A stretch of DNA of 64,000 nucleotides from Rhizobacter sp. GTDB taxonomy: Bacteria; Pseudomonadota; Gammaproteobacteria; Burkholderiales; Burkholderiaceae_C. The stretch is taken from assembly GCA_019635355.1 (NCBI GenBank), contig JAHBZQ010000001.1, forward strand, positions 3,348,001-3,412,000, read 5' to 3'. Under the pieces are notes generated by a model. That model saw only the letters and a list, made by a program, of their open reading frames with translations. It was not told the origin of the DNA and did no database searches. Below are positions 57,010-64,000 of this stretch, one piece after another (position 1 is the stretch's first letter; each line of letters starts with the position of its first letter). A program made the position numbers and the translations under genes.

Positions 57010-57903
57010 TCAGATCAGACCCTTGAGCAAGCGACCCATCTCCGACGGGTTGCGCGTGACGGTGAAGCCGCACTCTTCCATGATCGCGAGCTTGGCGTCG
57101 GCCGTGTCGGCACCGCCCGAGATCAGCGCGCCGGCGTGGCCCATGCGCTTGCCCGGAGGCGCGGTCACGCCCGCGATGAAGCCGACGATCGGCTTCTTCA
57201 TGTTGGCCTTGCACCAGCGGGCCGCATCGGCTTCGTCGGGGCCGCCGATCTCGCCGATCATGATCACGGCGTCGGTGTCGGGGTCGTCGTTGAAAAGCTT
57301 CATCACGTCGATGTGCTTCAGCCCGTTGATCGGGTCGCCGCCAATGCCCACCGCGCTCGACTGGCCGATGCCCAGGTCGCTGAGTTGCGCCACGGCTTCA
57401 TAGGTCAGCGTGCCGGAACGCGACACGACGCCGATGCGGCCCTTCTTGTGGATGTGGCCCGGCATGATGCCGATCTTGATTTCTTCCGGCGTGATGAGGC
57501 CGGGGCAGTTAGGGCCCAGCAGCAGCGTCTTCTTGCCGCCCTTGGCTTCCTTGACCTTCATCTTGTTGCGCACTTCCAGCATGTCCTTGATGGGGATGCC
57601 TTCGGTGATGCAGATGGCCAGGTCGAGGTCGGCTTCGACAGCTTCCCAGATCGCGGCGGCCGCGCCCGCGGGCGGCACGTAGATCACCGAGACGGTAGCG
57701 CCGGTCTGAGCCTTCGCTTCCTTGACCGAGGCGTAGATGGGGATGTCGGAGAACTTCTCGCCGGCCTTCTTCGGGTTGACGCCGGCGACGAACGCGTTCT
57801 TGCCGTTGGCATACGCCTGGCAGCCGAGGGTGTGGAACTGGCCCGTCTTGCCCGTGATGCCCTGGGTGATGACCTTGGTGTCTTTGTTGATGAGGATGCT
57901 CAT
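57010..57903 (-). CDS. sucD: Succinyl-CoA ligase, alpha subunit
   Basis: A 297-residue TCA cycle enzyme subunit that binds CoA and carries the phosphohistidine. The N-terminal CoA-binding fold starts INKDTKVITQGITG, and the active-site histidine lies in GFIAGVTAPPGKRMGHAGAL. With SucC it converts succinyl-CoA to succinate with formation of ATP or GTP. It follows sucC by 18 bp in one operon. Confidence 0.97.
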   Translation of the reverse strand: MSILINKDTKVITQGITGKTGQFHTLGCQAYANGKNAFVAGVNPKKAGEKFSDIPIYASVKEAKAQTGATVSVIYVPPAGAAAAIWEAVEADLDLAICITEGIPIKDMLEVRNKMKVKEAKGGKKTLLLGPNCPGLITPEEIKIGIMPGHIHKKGRIGVVSRSGTLTYEAVAQLSDLGIGQSSAVGIGGDPINGLKHIDVMKLFNDDPDTDAVIMIGEIGGPDEADAARWCKANMKKPIVGFIAGVTAPPGKRMGHAGALISGGADTADAKLAIMEECGFTVTRNPSEMGRLLKGLI

Positions 57904-57921
57904 GTTCGTGTCCTAGCGTGA

Positions 57922-59082
57922 TTACTTCAGGGCGGCCATCACTTTTTGCGCGGCCTCGGCCATCGAGTCGGCGCTGATGATGGGCAGGCCGGACTCGGCG
58001 AGCATCTTCTTGCCCAGCTCTTCGTTCGTGCCCTTCATGCGCACGACCAGCGGCACCTTCAGGTTGACCGCCTTGCACGCAGCGATCACGCCTTCGGCGA
58101 TGGTGTCGCAGCGCATGATGCCGCCGAAGATGTTGACGAGGATCGCCTTCACCTTGGGGCTCTTCAGCATGATCTTGAAGGCTTCGGTCACCTTCTCGGC
58201 GGTGGCGCCGCCGCCCACGTCGAGGAAGTTGGCCGGCTCGCCGCCGAAGAGCTTGATGGTGTCCATCGTGGCCATCGCAAGACCCGCGCCGTTCACCAGG
58301 CAGCCGATGTTGCCGTCAAGCTGGATGTAGGCGAGGTCGAACTTCGAGGCTTCGATTTCCGCCGGGTCTTCTTCATCGAGGTCGCGGTAGGCCACGATCT
58401 CGGGGTGGCGGAAGAGGGCGTTGCTGTCGAAGTTGAACTTCGCATCGAGCGCGATCAGGTTGCCCTTGCTGTCGCAGTTGAGCGGGTTGATCTCGACCAG
58501 CGACGCGTCGGTGCTCATGTAGCAGTTGTAGAGCTTCTGGAACACGTCGACGGCCTGGGCATGCGAGCCTTCGGGCAGGCCGATCGCCTTCGCCACCTTC
58601 GTCGCCTGTTCGGCGGAGAGGCCGGTCAGCGGGTCGATGTACTCGGTGATGATCTTCTCGGGCGAGGAATGGGCCACCTCTTCGATGTCCATGCCGCCTT
58701 CGCTGGAGGCGATCAGCGCAACCTTCTGCGTGGCGCGGTCGGTGACCAGCGACACGTAGTACTCCTTCTTGATGTCGGCGCCTTCTTCGATGTACAGGCG
58801 GCGCACCTTCTGGCCTTCGGGGCCGGTCTGATGCGTCTTGAGCTGCATGCCGAGGATCTGGCCCGAGATCGTCTTCACGTCATCGAGCGACTTGGCGAGC
58901 TTCACGCCACCGCCCTTGCCACGGCCACCGGCGTGGATCTGGGCCTTCACCACCCACACGGGGCCACCCAGCTTCTGGGCGGCTTCAAAGGCCTCCTGCA
59001 CGCTGAATGCGGGATAGCCGCGGGGGACCGGCACGCCGGCTTGGCGCAGGATTTCCTTGCCTTGGTACTCATGGATTTTCAT
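57922..59082 (-). CDS. sucC: Succinyl-CoA ligase, beta subunit
   Basis: A 386-residue nucleotide-binding beta subunit, usual length. The ATP-grasp region opens MKIHEYQGKEILRQAGVPV and includes KAQIHAGGRGKGGGVKLAKS; the nucleotide-binding loop and GGGATAEKV phosphate loop are present. It works with SucD in the TCA cycle. Its start overlaps the stop of the DUF2889 gene by 14 bp, suggesting coupled expression. Confidence 0.97.
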   Translation of the reverse strand: MKIHEYQGKEILRQAGVPVPRGYPAFSVQEAFEAAQKLGGPVWVVKAQIHAGGRGKGGGVKLAKSLDDVKTISGQILGMQLKTHQTGPEGQKVRRLYIEEGADIKKEYYVSLVTDRATQKVALIASSEGGMDIEEVAHSSPEKIITEYIDPLTGLSAEQATKVAKAIGLPEGSHAQAVDVFQKLYNCYMSTDASLVEINPLNCDSKGNLIALDAKFNFDSNALFRHPEIVAYRDLDEEDPAEIEASKFDLAYIQLDGNIGCLVNGAGLAMATMDTIKLFGGEPANFLDVGGGATAEKVTEAFKIMLKSPKVKAILVNIFGGIMRCDTIAEGVIAACKAVNLKVPLVVRMKGTNEELGKKMLAESGLPIISADSMAEAAQKVMAALK

Positions 59083-59686
59083 CGCGGACTCTCTTCACTC
59101 GGTTTGCAGGGAACGTTTGAACAGCTGGGGGGAGAACTTCGGACTTCGCCGGCCGATACCAGCGCGGGTAGTGCAGCTTGACGGTCGGGCCGTCGGTGCG
59201 CAAGGCGTGGCAGCGGTCGAGCTGGAACGGCGGCTTGGCGTCGGCGCCATCACCACCGCGGGTGTTGATCACGTCGCCGGCAAACGCCTGCACCACTGCC
59301 GTGGGCAGCACCTGCGTCAGCTCGGTCAGGTGGGTGCAGCCTGCCACACCCCCCAAGCGCTCGTGGACGGCATAGCGGAAGCCGCGCATCAGGTTCAGGC
59401 CGGCCAGCTTCGTGTAGGCATCACCGTGGTCGTTGCAGGCGCCGGGGTAGGGCATGCCACGGGTTTCGGAGCCGGCCTCGAGCACGTTGAACTGCTCGTC
59501 GATGACGAGCCGCAGCAGCATGTCGTGGATGGGCTCGCCAGCACGGCGAAATTCGGTGTCGCGGGTCTTGACGTCGGTGATCACCGCGTCGACTTCCCAC
59601 AACCCATTGCCACGCGCAAACACCTGCACGTCGATGCAGCGTGTGTGCTTGAGCTGGCGCTCGGGCGCGGCGGCAGGCAAGGCCAT
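59069..59686 (-). CDS. DUF2889 family protein
   Basis: A 205-residue protein of a family of unknown function that is found beside recX or sucC in Burkholderiales. It shows the family pattern LKHTRCIDVQVFARGNGLWEV at about residues 13-33 and paired motifs around AVITDVKTRD and MLLRLVIDEQF. Histidines and cysteines (CNDHGDAY, GCTHLTEL) could bind metal; that is only a guess. ATG 59686 is preferred; a GTG at 59767 would add 27 residues of Pro/Ala-rich sequence. It overlaps sucC by 14 bp. Confidence 0.8.
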   Translation of the reverse strand: MALPAAAPERQLKHTRCIDVQVFARGNGLWEVDAVITDVKTRDTEFRRAGEPIHDMLLRLVIDEQFNVLEAGSETRGMPYPGACNDHGDAYTKLAGLNLMRGFRYAVHERLGGVAGCTHLTELTQVLPTAVVQAFAGDVINTRGGDGADAKPPFQLDRCHALRTDGPTVKLHYPRWYRPAKSEVLPPAVQTFPANRVKRVRDENP

Positions 59687-59822
59687 CGGGGCGTGTGGGT
59701 CTGGCGGAGGGCTGGCCCCAGCAAATGTGACGGGGCCGCGAAAGCTCGGCACTTTAGCATTGCGCACTGCACCAAATTAGCGCGCTCGTGCGGAACCCGC
59801 GCGCACCGTCGGGTCGATCCGT

Positions 59823-60314
59823 TCAGGCCGATTCGTCGTCGGCACCGCCTTGCAGCGCACGCCGGATCGCCTCGCCGGAAAAGCCGCGCGCCGCGAGAAA
59901 GCGCATCTGGCGTGCCCGTTCGGCCGCGTCTTGTGGCGGCTGACCGAACTTGCGCGCCCACACCTCGCGCGCGCGGGCGGCCTCGCTGCCCTTGAGCTGC
60001 TGCGCGGCCTCAGCGCTCAGGGCCACCCCGTGCTGTGCCAGCTCCTGCTTGATGCGCAGGTTGCCATAGCGCGCTGCCCGCACGTGGATGCGGCTTTCGA
60101 CGAAACGCTCTTCGCTGAGATAACGGTTCGCCTGCAGCCAGTCGAGCACCCCGTCGACCTGCTCAGCCGCGCGGTCTTCATCGACCGGCAGCTCGCCCTC
60201 ACCCGCAGGCTTGCGGGCGTGGACCATCAGCTTGCGCCTGAGCTCGCTGCGGCTGTGCTCCCGCTGCGCGAGGATCTGAAGGCCCCGGCCCTTCAGTGAC
60301 AAGCGGGGCTTCAT
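59823..60314 (-). CDS. recX: Regulatory protein RecX
   Basis: A 163-residue inhibitor and modulator of RecA filaments. It is built of helical three-helix repeats, with SLKGRGLQILAQREHSRSEL at the start, LSEERFVESRIHVRAARYG in the middle and FLAARGFSGEAIRRAL near the end. The length is typical. It lies 9 bp after recA on the same strand and is probably cotranscribed through limited read-through. Confidence 0.94.
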   Translation of the reverse strand: MKPRLSLKGRGLQILAQREHSRSELRRKLMVHARKPAGEGELPVDEDRAAEQVDGVLDWLQANRYLSEERFVESRIHVRAARYGNLRIKQELAQHGVALSAEAAQQLKGSEAARAREVWARKFGQPPQDAAERARQMRFLAARGFSGEAIRRALQGGADDESA

Positions 60315-60323
60315 GCGCGGCGT

Positions 60324-61427
60324 TTATTCCTCGGCCGCCGCCGCTTCCTTGGCCGCACGGCCGCGCTTGGGGGCCGGCGCAGCAGCTTCTGCGTCACCTG
60401 ACGCGCCCGGCAGCAGCGGAATGCCCATCGCCTCACGCACCTTGTTCTCGATCTCCACCGCCAGCACCGGGTTCTCGCGCAGGAACTCACGCGCGTTGTC
60501 CTTGCCCTGGCCGATCTTCTCGCCGTTGTAGGCGAACCAGGAGCCGCTCTTCTCGAGGATCTTGGCCTCGACGCCCATGTCGATCACCTCGCCTTCGCGG
60601 CTGATGCCCTGGCCGTAGAGGATGTCGAACTCGGCCGTCTTGAACGGGGGCGAGACCTTGTTCTTCACCACCTTCACCTTGGTCTCGTTGCCGATGACCT
60701 CTTCGCCCTTCTTGATGCTGCCGATGCGGCGGATGTCGAGCCGCACCGAGGCGTAGAACTTGAGCGCATTGCCGCCGGTGGTGGTCTCGGGCGAACCAAA
60801 CATCACGCCGATCTTCATGCGGATCTGGTTGATGAAGATGACCATGGTGTTGGTCTTCTTGATGGTGGCGGTGAGCTTGCGCAGCGCCTGGCTCATGAGG
60901 CGGGCCTGCAGGCCCGGCAGCGAGTCGCCCATCTCGCCTTCGATTTCGGCCTTGGGCGTGAGCGCGGCCACCGAGTCGACGACCACGAGGTCGACCGAGC
61001 CCGAGCGCACCAGCGCGTCGACGATCTCGAGCGCCTGCTCACCCGTATCAGGCTGGCTGATGAGCATTTCCTGCAGGTTCACGCCGAGCTTCTGGGCGTA
61101 GGACGTGTCGAGCGCATGCTCCGCATCGATGAAGGCGCAAGTGCCACCCATCTTCTGCATCTGGGCGATGACCTGCAGCGTGAGCGTGGTCTTGCCCGAC
61201 GATTCCGGGCCGTAGATCTCGACCACCCGGCCGCGCGGCAGGCCGCCGACGCCCAGCGCAATGTCCAGCCCCAGCGAGCCGGTGGAGACGACCTCGATGT
61301 CTTCGATCTTCTCGCCCTCGCCGAGCTTCATGATCGACCCCTTGCCGAACTGCTTTTCGATCTGGGCGAGTGCGGCTTGCAAGGCCTTGGCCTTTTCGGT
61401 GTTCAGGGCCTTGACGGGTGCGTCCAT
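60324..61427 (-). CDS. recA: Recombinase RecA
   Basis: A 367-residue DNA strand-exchange ATPase and SOS co-protease. Walker A is GPESSGKTT, Walker B LVVVDSVAAL, and the L2 region and NQIRMKIGVMFGSPETTTGGNAL are conserved. The tail is Ala-rich with KRGRAAK. ATG 61427 is preceded by GGAG at a good distance. A LexA-box-like sequence (61460-61475) lies 32 bp upstream, so SOS control is likely. MarR-type gene marR-like at 61558 is divergent. Confidence 0.98.
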   Translation of the reverse strand: MDAPVKALNTEKAKALQAALAQIEKQFGKGSIMKLGEGEKIEDIEVVSTGSLGLDIALGVGGLPRGRVVEIYGPESSGKTTLTLQVIAQMQKMGGTCAFIDAEHALDTSYAQKLGVNLQEMLISQPDTGEQALEIVDALVRSGSVDLVVVDSVAALTPKAEIEGEMGDSLPGLQARLMSQALRKLTATIKKTNTMVIFINQIRMKIGVMFGSPETTTGGNALKFYASVRLDIRRIGSIKKGEEVIGNETKVKVVKNKVSPPFKTAEFDILYGQGISREGEVIDMGVEAKILEKSGSWFAYNGEKIGQGKDNAREFLRENPVLAVEIENKVREAMGIPLLPGASGDAEAAAPAPKRGRAAKEAAAAEE

Positions 61428-61459
61428 GAATTTCTCCTTGTGGATCAATGGGTTACCAG

Positions 61460-61475
61460 CTGCAATTAACGACAG
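61460..61475. promoter_or_regulatory. LexA-box-like operator of recA
   Basis: CTGCAATTAACGACAG fits CTG-N10-CAG and nearly fits the fuller CTGT-N8-ACAG form (one base off). It lies just upstream of the recA start and shares the region with the divergent MarR gene. Confidence 0.75.
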
Positions 61476-61557
61476 GCTGGATGAATGAACAGCATTCTGC
61501 AAGCGGAGTAGATCGAAGTAAACCCACTTTTTGGTCAGTTTGCCTTACGATCTAGCC

Positions 61558-62046
61558 ATGACGGCCCCGACCGCGAAAGACGCCTGGCGCCAGACCCACC
61601 TGGGCCGCTTGCTCGGCCACGCGCTGCGCCGTTTCGACGAGCGCGTGCTGGCGCTGATGGCCCGCAACGTCGAGGTGCCGCTGGCCCTGTCGAACCTCGC
61701 TGCGCGGGCGCAGGTGAGCGCGGCCCACATCCACATCACCCGTCACCTGGCGCTCGACGGCTCGCGCCTCACCGACCTCGCCGCCCGCGCCGGCATGAGC
61801 AAGCAGGCGATGGGCGACCTGGTCGACCAATGCGAGGCGTGGGGCCTGGTGAAGCGCGAGGCCGACGCGCGTGACAAACGCGCCCGCGTCGTGCGCTTCA
61901 CCGAGACGGGCCTGGCCTGGCTCAAGGCCTTCGAGCAGGCCGTGGCCCAGGCCGACCGCGAGTTCCGCGCCGAGGTCGGGCCCGACGTCGCCACCGTCGT
62001 CTCGCTGGGCCTGGAGGCCTATGCCGGCGCCTGGTCACCGGGTTGA
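61558..62046 (+). CDS. MarR family transcriptional regulator
   Basis: A 162-residue winged-helix regulator. The DNA-binding wing region holds LTDLAARAGMSKQAMGDLVDQ and LVKREADARDKRARVVRFTETG. MarR proteins respond to small ligands or oxidants by leaving DNA. ATG 61558 is preferred over an upstream in-frame ATG since the family domain begins here. It is divergent from recA and about 67 bp before the response regulator gene; no operon link is obvious. Confidence 0.88.
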   Translation: MTAPTAKDAWRQTHLGRLLGHALRRFDERVLALMARNVEVPLALSNLAARAQVSAAHIHITRHLALDGSRLTDLAARAGMSKQAMGDLVDQCEAWGLVKREADARDKRARVVRFTETGLAWLKAFEQAVAQADREFRAEVGPDVATVVSLGLEAYAGAWSPG

Positions 62047-62113
62047 TACCCCGCATGGTTCGCGTCAGCAATTTCATTCACACTGCCAGCGAGACAACAC
62101 CAGGAGAACACCG

Positions 62114-62785
<672 letters not shown>

Positions 62786-62788
62786 TGA

Positions 62789-62829
62789 CAGCCCCCCAGT
62801 CGCTTTCACTCCTGCCCCCAAGGGGCGCC
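62789..62829. repeat. 41-bp dispersed repeat, copy 2
   Basis: It matches 28588-28628 at 38 of 41 bases. It lies 3 bp after the response regulator stop and 33 bp before the kinase start, so it separates the two genes of an otherwise normally adjacent pair. Confidence 0.8.
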
Positions 62830-62862
62830 GTCCGGCTTGGGGCGGCCCGGCGCCGGACCTAG

Positions 62863-64000
62863 GTGGCCCTGCGCAGAGAGCAACGCTCCCTCTTCGGCGA
62901 GATCCTCGATTGGATGCTCGCCCCGCTGCTGCTGCTGTGGCCGATGAGCGTCGTGCTCACCTGGCTGGTGGCGCAGGGCATCGCCAACAAGCCCTTCGAC
63001 CGCCAGCTGGGCGAACTCACACGCCTGCTGTCGCAGCAGATCACGCTGCAGGTGCAGGACGACGGCGCGCAACATGCCAGCTTCTCGCTCACCCGCGGCA
63101 CGGCCGACCTGCTGCAGACCGACGAGACCGACACGCTCTACTACCAGGTGCTGGGCCTGCGTGGTGAATTCCTGAGCGGCGACCGCACCCTGCCCGTGCC
63201 GCCCGACGACGACCGCGGCGCCCTGGGCCTGCTGCGCTTTCGCGACGACACCATCGGCGGCGAGCCGGTGCGCGTCGCCTACCAGTGGGTCGCCGTGCCA
63301 GGTTCCAACGGTGGGGCCGCCTTGGTGCAGGCCGCCGAGACCCTCGGCAAACGCTCGCGCCTGGCCACCGAGATCATCAAGGGCGTGATGCTGCCGCAGT
63401 TCGTGATCCTGCCGCTGGCGGTGCTGCTGGTGTGGCTCGCGCTCGTGCGTGGCATCGCGCCGCTCAACGAGCTGCAGCAGCGCATCCGCCACCGCGAGAG
63501 CCACGACCTGAGCCCAATCGACGAGCGCGAGGTGCCCGAGGAAGTGTCACCCCTCGTGCGCGCGATCAACGACCTGCTGATGCGGCTCGACCGCAGCATC
63601 AGCACGCAGAAGCACTTCCTCGCCGACGCGGCGCATCAGTTGAAGACCCCGCTCGCCGGCCTGCGCACGCAGGCCGAACTCGCGCAACGCGAGATCGACG
63701 CCGGCCAGACCGACCCGCAGTCGCTGAAGAAGTCGCTGCAGCTCATCGCCCGCAGCAGCCAGCGCGCCGCGCGCATGGTCAACCAGCTGCTGGCGATGGC
63801 CCGCGCCGAAGACGCCTCGCAGGCGCAGACGCACCAGCCCGTCAACTTCGCGCGGGTGGCCACCGAGGTGGTGCACGACTTCGTGCCGCGCGCGCTCGAA
63901 AAGCGCATCGACCTCGGCTACGAAGGCCCGAGCACCGGCGACGCCTCCAAGCCCATGGTGCTCGGCCAGCCGGTGCTGCTGCGCGAGCTGGTGCGCAACC
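62863..64000 (+). CDS. Sensor histidine kinase, TctE-like, incomplete at window end
   Basis: At least 379 codons are open to the window edge. The first possible start is GTG at 62863, directly after an in-frame TAG; no clear ribosome site precedes it. Two transmembrane segments are visible (about residues 18-40 and 168-188), the N-terminal sensor part between them is periplasmic, and a HAMP-like linker leads to a HisKA domain with His258 in ADAAHQLKTPLAG. The HATPase domain lies beyond the edge. It pairs with the upstream response regulator; the signal is unknown. Confidence 0.9.
   Translation, partial: MALRREQRSLFGEILDWMLAPLLLLWPMSVVLTWLVAQGIANKPFDRQLGELTRLLSQQITLQVQDDGAQHASFSLTRGTADLLQTDETDTLYYQVLGLRGEFLSGDRTLPVPPDDDRGALGLLRFRDDTIGGEPVRVAYQWVAVPGSNGGAALVQAAETLGKRSRLATEIIKGVMLPQFVILPLAVLLVWLALVRGIAPLNELQQRIRHRESHDLSPIDEREVPEEVSPLVRAINDLLMRLDRSISTQKHFLADAAHQLKTPLAGLRTQAELAQREIDAGQTDPQSLKKSLQLIARSSQRAARMVNQLLAMARAEDASQAQTHQPVNFARVATEVVHDFVPRALEKRIDLGYEGPSTGDASKPMVLGQPVLLRELVRN

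Overview
The window is about 68% GC, densely coded and free of tRNA, rRNA, phage or IS genes. The proteins and gene order point to a betaproteobacterium of the order Burkholderiales, probably near Rubrivivax, Leptothrix, Rhizobacter or Piscinibacter. The run recA-recX-DUF2889-sucC-sucD-terC, followed by type IV pilin, PglL-type ligase, moaC and an M48 protease, is a layout I recognise from that group. Species assignment is inference.

Layout. 1-838: the end of a HipA-like kinase gene overlapping a DUF3037 gene. 843-6229: a selenium locus, with selD divergent from mnmH (selenouridine synthase) and an ABC importer of the PhnD/C/E type that probably brings in selenium oxyanions. 6250-14519: housekeeping and accessory genes (a small unknown protein, a ClpP paralogue, ChrA, SSB, a prolyl-oligopeptidase-family peptidase, RecQ, a lipoprotein). 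14536-22488: a TetR regulator, a small exported protein, a GH5 glycosidase lipoprotein, a von Willebrand A lipoprotein divergent from an ECF sigma factor with a membrane partner, and a DUF2135-type lipoprotein behind a hairpin-rich leader. 22648-28605: uvrA and a large hybrid histidine kinase. 28800-29234: a SWIB protein with a histone-H1-like tail.

29486-35562 (minus strand) is an iron/heme uptake operon: tonB, exbB, exbD, hemP, a TonB-dependent receptor, a PiuC-type dioxygenase, a PepSY protein and cytochrome b561. A Fur-box-like site lies upstream of tonB. 35674-47461 holds a holin-fold membrane protein, an AlaC-type aminotransferase, penicillin-binding protein 1C with its alpha-2-macroglobulin partner (separated by a dispersed inverted repeat), a BepA-like protease and moaC. 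47448-50661 is a pilin-modification unit: pilA with a sigma-54 promoter, a TfpX/TfpZ accessory protein and a PglL/Wzy-type oligosaccharyltransferase. 50843-54654 holds an MBL-fold phosphodiesterase and a Ser/Thr kinase - PP2C phosphatase - FHA protein operon.

55210-56881 carries two TerC-family membrane proteins. The first has a clear yybP-ykoY (manganese) riboswitch in its leader and is followed closely by an unknown 149-residue protein. 57010-61427 is sucCD, DUF2889, recX and recA, with a LexA-box-like site upstream of recA. 61558 to the end holds a MarR regulator and a TctD/TctE-like two-component system, whose kinase runs off the window and is separated from its regulator by a 41-bp dispersed repeat also found at 28588. 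All family assignments come from reading motifs by eye; no searches were run.
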